From: Marinobacter orientalis
Lineage (GTDB): Bacteria > Pseudomonadota > Gammaproteobacteria > Pseudomonadales > Oleiphilaceae
Direction: 5' to 3'
Assembly (NCBI RefSeq): GCF_004792665.1
Contig: NZ_SRZX01000003.1
Location: forward strand, 186,001-250,000
Length of the DNA stretch: 64,000 nucleotides
Part shown: positions 10,738 through 18,818 of the stretch, piece by piece
Layout of the letters: every line of letters starts with the position of its first letter
Position numbering within the stretch: the stretch's first letter is position 1
Notes under the pieces: generated by a model
Database searches by the model: none
What the model was told of the DNA's origin: nothing
The model's input: only the letters and a program-made list of their open reading frames with translations
Made by a program: the position numbers and the translations under genes

Positions 10738-12075
10738 ATGAGCAGAAGACGCAGGAAAGTCCTGCCCACCGAGCCGGTGCGCTGTGTTATTGAAACCCTC
10801 AGTCACGATGGCCGTGGCATCGCCCGGGACAATGGCAAGACCCAGTTCGTTGACGGCGCGCTGCCCGGTGAGACGGTGATGGCAAAGGTGGTCAGCTCCC
10901 GCAGCAGGTTTGACGAGCTGCGGGCGGTCGAGGTGGTGAATGCCGCTGATGCCCGGATCACGCCACCCTGCGAGTTCGCGGACCTGTGCGGAGGCTGCAG
11001 TCTGCAGCACATGGACAGTGATGCCCAGATCCGGTTCAAGGAAGACACATTGCGGGAACACTTTGCCCATTTCGGGGGCATTGAGCCGCAGGAATGGGTC
11101 CCCCCGATGCGCTCACCTGCGCTCGGTTACCGTCGCAAGGCGAGGCTGGGGGTGAAATATGTCCCTGCACGGGAATCGGTACTGGTCGGCTTCCGCGAGA
11201 AGCGCAACAGCTTTCTGACTGACATTGACCGGTGTGTGGTTCTTGATCCGCGTATTGGTGAGTGCATCACCCCACTGCGGGAAATGCTTCATGGCCTGGA
11301 AGCCTATCGCCGCATTCCCCAGGTGGAAGTGGCCTGTGGAGATCAGGAGGCGGCCATGGTTTTCCGCAACATGGATCCGTTGAGTGAGGCAGACACTGCA
11401 GCGCTGATCCGTTTCGGTCAGGACCATCAATTGCATATCTACCTGCAGCCGAAAGGGCCGGACACGGTTTACAGGATCTGGCCCGAGTCTGGTGAAGAGC
11501 GGTTGTCCTATTACATGGAAGAGTTCGACCTGACCATGAAATTTCATCCCATGGATTTTACCCAGGTCAATGCAGGGATCAATCGCACCATGGTACACAG
11601 GGCAGTGGAGTGGCTGGACATCCAGCCCGGTGAGCGAGTACTGGACCTTTTCTGCGGGCTGGGGAATTTTACCCTGCCGCTGGCACGTGGTGCTGCGCAG
11701 GTCGTCGGTGTTGAAGGTGATGAGTCCATGGTGGTTCGGGGCCGGGAAAATGCGGAACTCAACGGGTTATCGAATGTCGCATTCCACGGCGCTGACCTGC
11801 AGGCTGATTTCACTGCGCAGCCGTGGGCAGCTGAAGGGTTCGACAAAATTCTGATCGATCCGCCCCGCTCCGGGGCCCAGGAGGTGTGCGAATACCTGAC
11901 CGCTTTCGGGGCAAGGCGAATTGTGTATGTATCCTGTAACCCTGCCACTCTGGCCAGGGATGCGGGGGCCATGGTGCGCAACGGTTACCGTCTGGTGAGG
12001 TCGGGGGTTATGGACATGTTTCCCCATACCACGCACGTTGAGTCCATGGCAATGTTCGAGCGCGTGGATAACTGA
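10738..12075 (+). CDS. rlmD: 23S rRNA (uracil-1939-C5)-methyltransferase
   Basis: SAM-dependent methyltransferase that forms m5U1939 in 23S rRNA. An N-terminal TRAM domain (about residues 12-70) is followed by 4Fe-4S ligands in [10 protein letters not shown] and a later cysteine in DRCVVLD. The Rossmann SAM site is [16 protein letters not shown] and the catalytic cysteine is in [11 protein letters not shown]. The IDPPRSG loop is intact. At 445 residues it is near family length. It lies between cysM and relA, as in Pseudomonas. Confidence 0.95.
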   Translation: MSRRRRKVLPTEPVRCVIETLSHDGRGIARDNGKTQFVDGALPGETVMAKVVSSRSRFDELRAVEVVNAADARITPPCEFADLCGGCSLQHMDSDAQIRFKEDTLREHFAHFGGIEPQEWVPPMRSPALGYRRKARLGVKYVPARESVLVGFREKRNSFLTDIDRCVVLDPRIGECITPLREMLHGLEAYRRIPQVEVACGDQEAAMVFRNMDPLSEADTAALIRFGQDHQLHIYLQPKGPDTVYRIWPESGEERLSYYMEEFDLTMKFHPMDFTQVNAGINRTMVHRAVEWLDIQPGERVLDLFCGLGNFTLPLARGAAQVVGVEGDESMVVRGRENAELNGLSNVAFHGADLQADFTAQPWAAEGFDKILIDPPRSGAQEVCEYLTAFGARRIVYVSCNPATLARDAGAMVRNGYRLVRSGVMDMFPHTTHVESMAMFERVDN

Positions 12076-12133
12076 TCAATCTCGGTGCCGGTCACGGATG
12101 GCCGGGTAAGCGACCAGGAAGAATAAGAGCGAT

Positions 12134-14371
12134 ATGGTAAAAGTTCGCGAAGATTATGCAGTGACGGGCGACGGTCAGGTCGACATCGAACGCTGGGTTC
12201 GCCAGATCGAGTCACAGACTCACCTGGAAAATGCCGAACAGTTCCGGCGGGCCTGCGAAAAAGCCGCAGCGATCGATTTCCAGGCTGTGCGTGAAGACCG
12301 GGTGTGGGCCCCCGGCGCCAGCAGCTTCCGCACCGGTATAGAAATGGCCCAGGTGCTGGTGGAATTGCACCTGGACCAGGCCAGCCTTGTCGCTGCGATT
12401 CTTTACCGGGCCGTGCGGGAAGAGCGCATCCCCCTGGAGGAAATCCGCAAAGAGTTCGGTGAGGAAGTGGCCGGGCTGATTGACGGCGTGCAGCAGATGG
12501 CAGCCATATCCTCCATCCATCATCCGCTCAAGGGCAATGTGCTTGGCCAGACCGAAGGCCAGCTCGACAATGTCCGCAAGATGCTCGTCACCATGATTGA
12601 CGATGTCCGGGTAGCGTTGATCAAGCTTGCCGAACGGACCTGCGCCATCCGTGCGGTGAAAAATGCGCCCGAAGAAAAACGCATGCGCGTAGCTCGCGAG
12701 GTTTTTGACATCTACGCACCGCTGGCGCACCGCCTGGGTATCGGCCATATCAAGTGGGAGCTGGAAGACCTGTCTTTTCGCTACCTTCATGAATCGGCGT
12801 ATAAAAAGATTGCCAGGCTTCTGGACGAGAAGCGCCTGGACCGCGAAAGTTACATCAAGCGTGTGATTACCTCCCTCAAGGATGAGTTGAGTGCTTCCGG
12901 CATCGAGGGGGAACTGGCGGGACGCGCCAAGCACATCTACAGCATCTGGCGGAAGATGCGCCGCAAGGGTATCGATTTCTCCCAGGTCTATGATGTGCGC
13001 GCGGTGCGGATACTGGTTCCGGCTGTGCGTGACTGCTACGCCGCACTGGGCATTGTGCATACGCTGTGGCGCCATATCCCCAACGAATTCGATGATTACA
13101 TTGCCAATCCCAAGGAAAACGGCTACCAGTCCCTCCACACTGCTGTGATCGGTCCCGAAGGCAAGGTGATGGAAGTGCAGATCCGTACCCATGCCATGCA
13201 TGAGGAGGCCGAGCTGGGTGTGTGTGCCCACTGGCTGTACAAGGGTATGGACAAGGGCAACCGCTCGGTGGGTTATAATGCCAAGATCAACTGGCTGCGG
13301 CAGGTCCTGGAATGGCAGGAAGAGCTCGGTGACCTGTCCGGGCTGGCGGATCATCTCAAATCGGATATCGCTTCGGACCGTGTGTATGTGTTTACCCCGG
13401 AAGGCCATGTCGTGGATCTTCCACAGGGCGCCACGCCGGTTGATTTTGCCTACCGGGTACACACCGAAATCGGCCATGCCTGCCGTGGCGCCAAGGTCAA
13501 CAACCGCATCGTACCGTTGATCTATCCACTGAAAACCGGGGATCAGGTTTCCATCCTTACCTCCAATACCCAGGCGCCAAGCCGTGACTGGCTTAACCCC
13601 AGTCTGGGCTATATCCAGACCTCGCGCGCTCGCGCGAAAGTGACCCACTGGTTCAAACAGCAGGACCGCGACCGCAATATCACTGATGGCCGCGCGATCC
13701 TGGAAGATGAGTTCAGGCGGCTGTCACTTTTTGGCGTCGACTTCGATGAACTGGCCGGAAAGGTCAATTATCAGGAGGCGGATGATATGTTTGCGGCAGT
13801 GGGAGCGGGCGACCTCCGTCCCACCCATGTGGCCAACATCGCCCAGCAGATGCTGGAGCCGAAATCCGAGCAACTGAACCTGAAGCTCAGCGGACTGAGG
13901 CGCCAGCCCTACGACACCGAAGCGGATATCCAGATCCGCGGTGTCGGCAAACTCAAGACCCAGGTGGCGAAGTGTTGCAAACCACTGCCCGGTGATCCAA
14001 TCGGTGGCTACATCACCGTTGGCCGTGGCGTGACGGTGCACCGGCAGGACTGCATCACTTTCCTCAATCTCAGGGAAAAGGAGCCCAACCGCATTATCGA
14101 GGTGAGTTGGGGCGGGCGGCCCGTTGCCGTTTATCCAGTGGATATCGAGATCGACGCGTACGATCGTTCCGGGCTGTTGCGGGACATCACGCAGGTGCTG
14201 TCCTCGTCCAAAAGTGATGTCCTGTCACTGAACACCAGGTCCAATAAGGACGAGAACACCGCTACCATGATAGTGACGGTGGAAATTTCCAGCCTTGATC
14301 AATTGGCAAAGCTGCTGGCCCAGATTCGTAACCTGCCCAACATCATCGAAGTCAGGCGCAAGCGCTCATGA
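12134..14371 (+). CDS. relA: GTP pyrophosphokinase RelA, stringent-response (p)ppGpp synthetase
   Basis: Ribosome-associated synthetase that makes (p)ppGpp on uncharged tRNA. Domains: an inactive hydrolase-like region (about 50-200) where the catalytic HD pair is replaced (LYRAVREERIPLEEI), a synthetase region with NEFDDYIANPKENGYQSLHT, then TGS (VYVFTPEGHVVDLPQGATP), a zinc-finger-like region containing KCCKPLPGD, and a C-terminal ACT domain. Loss of the HD motif marks it as monofunctional RelA rather than SpoT. The length of 745 residues is typical. Its stop overlaps the mazG start (ATGA). Confidence 0.96.
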   Translation: MVKVREDYAVTGDGQVDIERWVRQIESQTHLENAEQFRRACEKAAAIDFQAVREDRVWAPGASSFRTGIEMAQVLVELHLDQASLVAAILYRAVREERIPLEEIRKEFGEEVAGLIDGVQQMAAISSIHHPLKGNVLGQTEGQLDNVRKMLVTMIDDVRVALIKLAERTCAIRAVKNAPEEKRMRVAREVFDIYAPLAHRLGIGHIKWELEDLSFRYLHESAYKKIARLLDEKRLDRESYIKRVITSLKDELSASGIEGELAGRAKHIYSIWRKMRRKGIDFSQVYDVRAVRILVPAVRDCYAALGIVHTLWRHIPNEFDDYIANPKENGYQSLHTAVIGPEGKVMEVQIRTHAMHEEAELGVCAHWLYKGMDKGNRSVGYNAKINWLRQVLEWQEELGDLSGLADHLKSDIASDRVYVFTPEGHVVDLPQGATPVDFAYRVHTEIGHACRGAKVNNRIVPLIYPLKTGDQVSILTSNTQAPSRDWLNPSLGYIQTSRARAKVTHWFKQQDRDRNITDGRAILEDEFRRLSLFGVDFDELAGKVNYQEADDMFAAVGAGDLRPTHVANIAQQMLEPKSEQLNLKLSGLRRQPYDTEADIQIRGVGKLKTQVAKCCKPLPGDPIGGYITVGRGVTVHRQDCITFLNLREKEPNRIIEVSWGGRPVAVYPVDIEIDAYDRSGLLRDITQVLSSSKSDVLSLNTRSNKDENTATMIVTVEISSLDQLAKLLAQIRNLPNIIEVRRKRS

Positions 14372-15225
14372 GCTATACTATCGACGATCTGAAAACCCTG
14401 ATGGCGCGGCTGAGGGATCCGGATACCGGGTGCCCCTGGGATACCCGTCAGACCTTCAGAACCATTGTGCCCCATACCCTGGAAGAAGCCTACGAGGTTG
14501 CTGACGCCATCGACCGGGAGGACTATCCGCACTTGGAAGATGAGCTTGGTGATCTGTTGTTCCAGGTGATTTTTTACAGTCAGATGGGGAAAGAGCAGAG
14601 CCATTTCGATTTCGACTCGGTGGTGGATAACCTGGTGCACAAACTGGTCCGGCGCCATCCCCACGTGTTTCCGGATGGCACGCTGGAGAGTCGGATTGAT
14701 CCGGATAATCGCCCCGGAGAAGCTGAAATCAAGGCCAGCTGGGAACGTATCAAGGCGGAAGAAAGGGCCGCGAAACCGGAGATGCCGGCAGACTCCGGGC
14801 CTGCCGGCCGGCTGGATGGTATTGCCCGCACACTCCCTGCAATGGTGCGTGCTGAGAAACTTCAGCGCAGGGCGGCCAATCACGGCTTTGACTGGCAGGA
14901 TGTGGAACCGGTGTTCGACAAACTCCATGAAGAGCTTGATGAGCTCAAGGAAGCCTGGTATGCCGCGCGATCCGGGGCAGGTCCGGTAGACGCGGTGGAG
15001 GATGAACTGGGGGATCTGCTGTTTGTCTGCGTTAACCTGGCACGCTTTATGAAGGTCAATCCCGAGCAGGCCCTCAATAGCACCAACCATAAATTTGAAA
15101 CGCGATTCCGTGCTATCGAGGAACACCTGGAACGCGAAGGCCGTGATCTGGACAGTGAATCGCTGGAGGCGCTGGACGCTGTCTGGCAAATCGTCAAAGG
15201 GGTTGAAAAGCAGCGAAAAAAGTAA
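14368..15225 (+). CDS. mazG: Nucleoside triphosphate pyrophosphohydrolase MazG
   Basis: All-alpha NTP pyrophosphatase that cleaves (d)NTPs to monophosphates; in E. coli it lowers ppGpp-related effects and cleans up aberrant nucleotides. Two MazG repeats are visible, each with the EExxE...ExxD metal pattern: LEEAYEVADAI with LEDELGDLLFQV, and LHEELDELKEAW with VEDELGDLLFVC. At 285 residues it is the two-domain enteric type. It overlaps relA by ATGA, so synthesis is coupled to the stringent-response enzyme. Confidence 0.95.
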   Translation: MSYTIDDLKTLMARLRDPDTGCPWDTRQTFRTIVPHTLEEAYEVADAIDREDYPHLEDELGDLLFQVIFYSQMGKEQSHFDFDSVVDNLVHKLVRRHPHVFPDGTLESRIDPDNRPGEAEIKASWERIKAEERAAKPEMPADSGPAGRLDGIARTLPAMVRAEKLQRRAANHGFDWQDVEPVFDKLHEELDELKEAWYAARSGAGPVDAVEDELGDLLFVCVNLARFMKVNPEQALNSTNHKFETRFRAIEEHLEREGRDLDSESLEALDAVWQIVKGVEKQRKK

Positions 15226-15246
15226 CGGATAAGTACAATCCGTTAC
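15222..15246. repeat. Perfect 9-bp inverted repeat at the end of mazG
   Basis: GTAACGGAT and ATCCGTTAC are separated by a 7-nt loop, and the left arm contains the mazG TAA stop. No T-run follows on the plus strand, so it is not a standard intrinsic terminator. It could be a weak terminator, an RNA-stabilising hairpin or an operator for the next gene. Confidence 0.45.
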
Positions 15247-15283
15247 CAATATTTCCGCCCCCGGTGCGGTTGCTTCGTCTACA

Positions 15284-15313
15284 CTTCCGCCTACGGAAGC
15301 ACACTTCGTGTGC
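15284..15313. promoter_or_regulatory. Two abutting perfect hairpins in the leader of the 15354 gene
   Basis: CTTCCG-CCTA-CGGAAG (15284-15299) is followed, with one shared base, by GCACAC-TTC-GTGTGC (15299-15313). Both stems are perfect 6-mers with tight loops, typical of stable RNA hairpins. They end 40 bp before the ATG of the next gene and no T-run follows. A 5' leader structure controlling that gene is plausible, but this is inference. Confidence 0.4.
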
Positions 15314-15353
15314 GTATCGTGGGCCACCAAGAAGATGCAGGAGTGAAGGCACC

Positions 15354-15698
15354 ATGAAAATCAAAGATCTGGTCAATTACTGGGATAAACATGCTCGTGG
15401 TCGGCTGACCCGGGATGTGTATTTTGCCAACCTGTCCGACCAGCATCACAAGCGACTGGAAAAGCTGGCAGCGCTTTATCCGATGAAGTCGTCACAGGAT
15501 CTTCTCCGCGACCTGATCTCTGCCGCCATTGATGAACTGGAAACCAGTTTCCCCTATGTCCAGGGCTCGAGAGTGGTTGCTTTCGATGAGGATGGCTTCG
15601 AGATCTATGAAGACAAGGGCATGACGCCTCGCTTCATCAGTCTGAGCCAGAAGCATATCCAGAAGCTGAAGGCTCGCCAGCTGGACTCGGTTGCCTGA
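15354..15698 (+). CDS. Small protein with ribbon-helix-helix-like N-terminus (paralogue of the 15777-16010 gene)
   Basis: A 114-residue protein of unknown function starting at ATG 15354 after a CAGGAG ribosome-binding site. Residues 1-67 align without gaps to the convergent neighbour, with 23 identities by my count. Shared positions include MK..DL, W10, Y23, LA.LYP at 38-43, and S46/D49/L51/D53/I55/AA57-58/D60/L62. The strand-helix-turn-helix pattern over residues 22-64 resembles Arc/CopG-type ribbon-helix-helix DNA-binding proteins. A further tail (70-114) contains a VVAFDEDGFEIYEDKG stretch lacking in the paralogue. Similar Pseudomonas proteins carry names such as pilin assembly protein in databases; I see nothing that supports such a role. 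Confidence 0.8.
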   Translation: MKIKDLVNYWDKHARGRLTRDVYFANLSDQHHKRLEKLAALYPMKSSQDLLRDLISAAIDELETSFPYVQGSRVVAFDEDGFEIYEDKGMTPRFISLSQKHIQKLKARQLDSVA

Positions 15699-15738
15699 TC
15701 ACGTCAATTGCCTGATCAGGACATACCCGCAATAACCA

Positions 15739-15759
15739 CGGGGTGGTCCCGCCACCCCG
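15739..15759. terminator. GC-rich hairpin between convergent genes (possible terminator)
   Basis: CGGGGTGG and CCACCCCG form an 8-bp perfect stem around a 5-nt loop, placed between the ends of the two convergent paralogues. The T-tract expected of an intrinsic terminator is not directly adjacent; CTCTATTTTTCC lies some 15 bp downstream. Position favours a terminator role and sequence only partly supports it. Confidence 0.4.
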
Positions 15760-15776
15760 CAGTAAGCTGACCCCCT

Positions 15777-16010
15777 CTATTTTTCCTTGCCTTCGAGCTT
15801 GTCTTTCAATGGGCTGAGCCTGACAAGATCGTCGAGCGCAGCACCAATCATGTCATTGAGAATGTCGCTTTCCGAGCGGTCCGGATAGAGTTCTGCCAGC
15901 GCAGCTATGCGCGCAGCATCTTCCAGCGGTAAACGGAGGTTATAATCGTGGCTCCGTTCGACCATTTCTTTTTTGCCTTCCCAGTGTTTGGGCAGATCGG
16001 TAACTTTCAT
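15777..16010 (-). CDS. 77-residue ribbon-helix-helix-like protein (paralogue of the 15354 gene)
   Basis: Short protein whose residues 22-64 follow the Arc/CopG plan: a strand YNLRLP, helix A LEDAARIAALAELYP, a turn with DRSES, and helix B DILNDMIGAALDDL. The aligned paralogue lies tail to tail 78 bp away. Family function is unknown to me; DNA binding is inferred from the pattern only. Its start faces ppc across a 101-bp gap that contains two 12-bp direct repeats with 18-bp spacing, a layout compatible with autoregulation. Confidence 0.75.
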   Translation of the reverse strand: MKVTDLPKHWEGKKEMVERSHDYNLRLPLEDAARIAALAELYPDRSESDILNDMIGAALDDLVRLSPLKDKLEGKEK

Positions 16011-16026
16011 GAATACTCCTTGCGGC

Positions 16027-16056
16027 GACAGGCTTTAACCGTTAGACAGGCTTTAA
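16027..16056. repeat. Tandem 12-bp direct repeat, 18-bp period, upstream of the RHH-like gene
   Basis: GACAGGCTTTAA occurs at 16027-16038 and again at 16045-16056. The bases between and after the copies (CCGTTA, GAGTAA) are also partly alike. A near-inverted repeat (GAGTAAA at 16057-16063, TTTACTT at 16076-16082) follows. The repeats lie in the divergent promoter region of the RHH-like gene and ppc, so they are candidate operators. Confidence 0.55.
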
Positions 16057-16111
16057 GAGTAAATAGTATCGTAAGTTTACTTCATCTCCGTCAATTTAAA
16101 AGGACGTCAAT

Positions 16112-18757
16112 GTGACCGAGCTACACCCTGAACTCCGAGAAAATGTCCGCATGCTGGGGGAGTTGCTGGGACAGAGTATCCAGCGCCATCCCGGTCAGGA
16201 CTGTTACGAGCGGATTGAAGAAGTGCGCGCGGCCGCCAAGGCTGATCGCCGACAGGAGAGTGGTTCCGGTCAGCGCCTGGTTAGCCTGCTGGGCAAGCTG
16301 AGTGATGACGAACTGTTGCCGGTAACCCGTGCCTTTAACCAGTTCCTGAACCTGGCGAATCTGGCCGAGCAGTACCACGGTATCCGTCGCAAGCGTGGCC
16401 ATCAGTCGGACCTGATGGTGGAATCACTCAGTGACGTGTTCGGTCGCCTCAAGAGCGGTGGTATCAGCGCGGAGGATCTGCATCAGCGGGTCGCCGATCT
16501 GCGTATTGAATACGTTCTCACCGCCCATCCCACAGAAGTGGCGCGTCGGACACTGATCATGAAATACGATGAGATGTCAGACTGCCTGGCTCGTCTGGAC
16601 CATGATGATCTCATGACTGCAGAGCGGGAGGAAATCGTTGATCGGTTGCGGCAACTGGTCACCGAAGCCTGGCACACGGATGAAATCCGCCACGAGCGCC
16701 CCACCGCTGTGGATGAAGCCAAGTGGGGGTTTGCGGTTATCGAGAACAGTTTGTGGCAGGCGCTGCCGCGCTTCCTTCGCAGCCTTGACGTGTCACTTTC
16801 CGAAGCCACAGGCAAGGGCCTGCCGCTGAACGCATCGCCGATTCGTATCGCCTCCTGGATGGGGGGCGACCGTGACGGCAACCCTAATGTGACTCACAAA
16901 GTAACCCGCAAGGTGTTCCTGCTTGGCCGCTGGATGGCCGCCGATCTTTATCTGCGAGACATCCAGGCTTTGCGTGCCGAGCTCTCCATGTGGCAGGCCA
17001 GTGACGAGTTGCTTGCAGTCACCGGTGATTCCCGCGAGCCCTATCGCATGGTGCTGGCAGGACTGCGGGAAAAGCTGATTAAAACCAGGGATTGGGCAGA
17101 GGCCAGCGTGGCGGGTGAATCGGCAGACACCACCGATACCCTGTTTGCCAACGAGGATTTTACCGGTCCGTTGGAGCTGTGTTATCGCTCGCTGATCGAC
17201 AGTGGTCTGGAAACCATTGCCAATGGCCCGCTGCTGGATACCATTCGCCGGGCCCACACCTTTGGCCTGCCGTTGATCCGCCTGGATATCCGTCAGGAGG
17301 CCTCCCGCCATGCGGGAGCAGTTGCCGAGATGGTGGATTACCTGGGTATGGGCGACTATCTGTCGTGGTCAGAACAGGAACGGCAGGATTTTCTGGTGCG
17401 TGAGCTTAAAGGCAGGCGGCCACTGGTGCCCAGAAACTGGCAGCCTTCGGAGGAGGTCGCGGAAGTGCTTGCGACCTGTGAAGTGGTGGCGGAACAGACA
17501 CCGGAGGCGCTGGGTTCCTACGTTATCTCTATGGCCAGCAAACCGTCAGACGTGCTGAACGTGATTCTGTTGCTGCGCGAAGCGGGCATGGAAAACCCCA
17601 TGCGCGTGGTGCCGCTGTTCGAGACCCTGGATGATCTGCGGAGTGCTCCCGACAGCATGGCGGCGCTCTATAACGTGGACTGGTATCGGCACTACTGCGA
17701 GGGCCGCCAGGAAGTCATGATCGGCTACTCCGATTCTTCCAAGGATGCCGGCCAGATGATGGCTGCCTGGGCCCAGTACCAGGCCCAGGAAAGACTCACG
17801 GAAGTTGCCGGCAAGTACGGTGTTCACCTGACCCTGTTCCACGGTCGCGGGGGTACTGTCGGCCGTGGCGGCGGACCCGCCAACCGCGCCATCCTGTCCC
17901 AGCCCCCCGGATCGGTCAACGGCAGCTTCCGGATCACCGAGCAGGGCGAAATGATTCGTTTCAAGTTCGGCCTGCCGCGGCTGGCGGAACAGAGTCTCAC
18001 GCTCTATACCACCGCCGTGGTGGAAGCCACCCTGGCGCCGCCCCGCGGGCCTGAGCCGGAGTGGCGCGAGGTCATGGACTGGCTTACCGAGAGGTCACTG
18101 AAAGCCTACCGCGACGTGGTTCGGGACAACCCCGATTTCGTCCCCTATTTCCGCCAGGTCACCCCGGAACAGGCACTCGGCAAGCTGGCTCTGGGCAGTC
18201 GCCCGGCGCGACGCAAACCTGGCGGTGGCGTGGAAAGCCTGCGGGCGATTCCCTGGATTTTCGCCTGGACCCAGATGCGCCTGATGCTGCCCAGCTGGCT
18301 GGGCAGCGACGTGGCCCTGCAAGAAGCTTTCCGCAACGATCGGGTGCCGGTGCTGCGGGAAATGATGCAGAAATGGCCATTTTTCAAGACCTACGTGGAC
18401 ATGCTGGAGATGGTACTGGCAAAATCCGACCTGCGGATTGCCAGCTATTATGAACAGACTCTGGTGGATGATCCGAAACTCCTGGAGCTGGGTAAAGACC
18501 TGCGTGAGCGTCTGCAGGGGTGCATCCGCCACTTGCTGGAGTTGAAAGAGCAGGACACATTGCTTGAGCAGGAACCGGTGTTTGCCCATTCCATGCGGGT
18601 ACGTAATCCGTATACTGACCCGCTACACTATCTGCAGGCCGAACTGCTGAAGCGCGACCGTGAGAGTGAAGGCAAGGGCGAAGTGCCCGACATGGTAGAG
18701 CGCGCGCTGAAAGTGACGATGGCAGGGATCTCGGCAGGCATGCGTAATACTGGCTGA
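16112..18757 (+). CDS. ppc: Phosphoenolpyruvate carboxylase
   Basis: Anaplerotic enzyme that carboxylates PEP to oxaloacetate. Signatures: YVLTAHPTEVARRT (catalytic His, about residues 134-147), WMGGDRDGNPNVT, VMIGYSDSSKDAG, and the glycine-rich FHGRGGTVGRGGGP loop. The C-terminus ends in MRNTG, close to the conserved QNTG effector tail. At 881 residues it is full length. The start is GTG at 16112 behind AGGACG, because the ATG two bases earlier runs straight into a stop. Confidence 0.97.
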   Translation: MTELHPELRENVRMLGELLGQSIQRHPGQDCYERIEEVRAAAKADRRQESGSGQRLVSLLGKLSDDELLPVTRAFNQFLNLANLAEQYHGIRRKRGHQSDLMVESLSDVFGRLKSGGISAEDLHQRVADLRIEYVLTAHPTEVARRTLIMKYDEMSDCLARLDHDDLMTAEREEIVDRLRQLVTEAWHTDEIRHERPTAVDEAKWGFAVIENSLWQALPRFLRSLDVSLSEATGKGLPLNASPIRIASWMGGDRDGNPNVTHKVTRKVFLLGRWMAADLYLRDIQALRAELSMWQASDELLAVTGDSREPYRMVLAGLREKLIKTRDWAEASVAGESADTTDTLFANEDFTGPLELCYRSLIDSGLETIANGPLLDTIRRAHTFGLPLIRLDIRQEASRHAGAVAEMVDYLGMGDYLSWSEQERQDFLVRELKGRRPLVPRNWQPSEEVAEVLATCEVVAEQTPEALGSYVISMASKPSDVLNVILLLREAGMENPMRVVPLFETLDDLRSAPDSMAALYNVDWYRHYCEGRQEVMIGYSDSSKDAGQMMAAWAQYQAQERLTEVAGKYGVHLTLFHGRGGTVGRGGGPANRAILSQPPGSVNGSFRITEQGEMIRFKFGLPRLAEQSLTLYTTAVVEATLAPPRGPEPEWREVMDWLTERSLKAYRDVVRDNPDFVPYFRQVTPEQALGKLALGSRPARRKPGGGVESLRAIPWIFAWTQMRLMLPSWLGSDVALQEAFRNDRVPVLREMMQKWPFFKTYVDMLEMVLAKSDLRIASYYEQTLVDDPKLLELGKDLRERLQGCIRHLLELKEQDTLLEQEPVFAHSMRVRNPYTDPLHYLQAELLKRDRESEGKGEVPDMVERALKVTMAGISAGMRNTG

Positions 18758-18818
18758 TCTGGGCCTCAGGCCTGAGGGCTGCAGAAGTCCACCAGACAAC
18801 AAAAACAGGAGTAACGCC

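Noticed and set aside
12212..13648. Long antisense frame over relA as a gene
   Set aside because: It mirrors the codon bias of relA, has no family-like sequence and no own promoter; similar long antisense frames over lepA, acs and 47831-49237 were set aside for the same reason.
18764..18777. Palindrome CCTCAGGCCTGAGG after ppc as a terminator
   Set aside because: It has no loop and no T-run after it, so it would not form a standard terminator hairpin.
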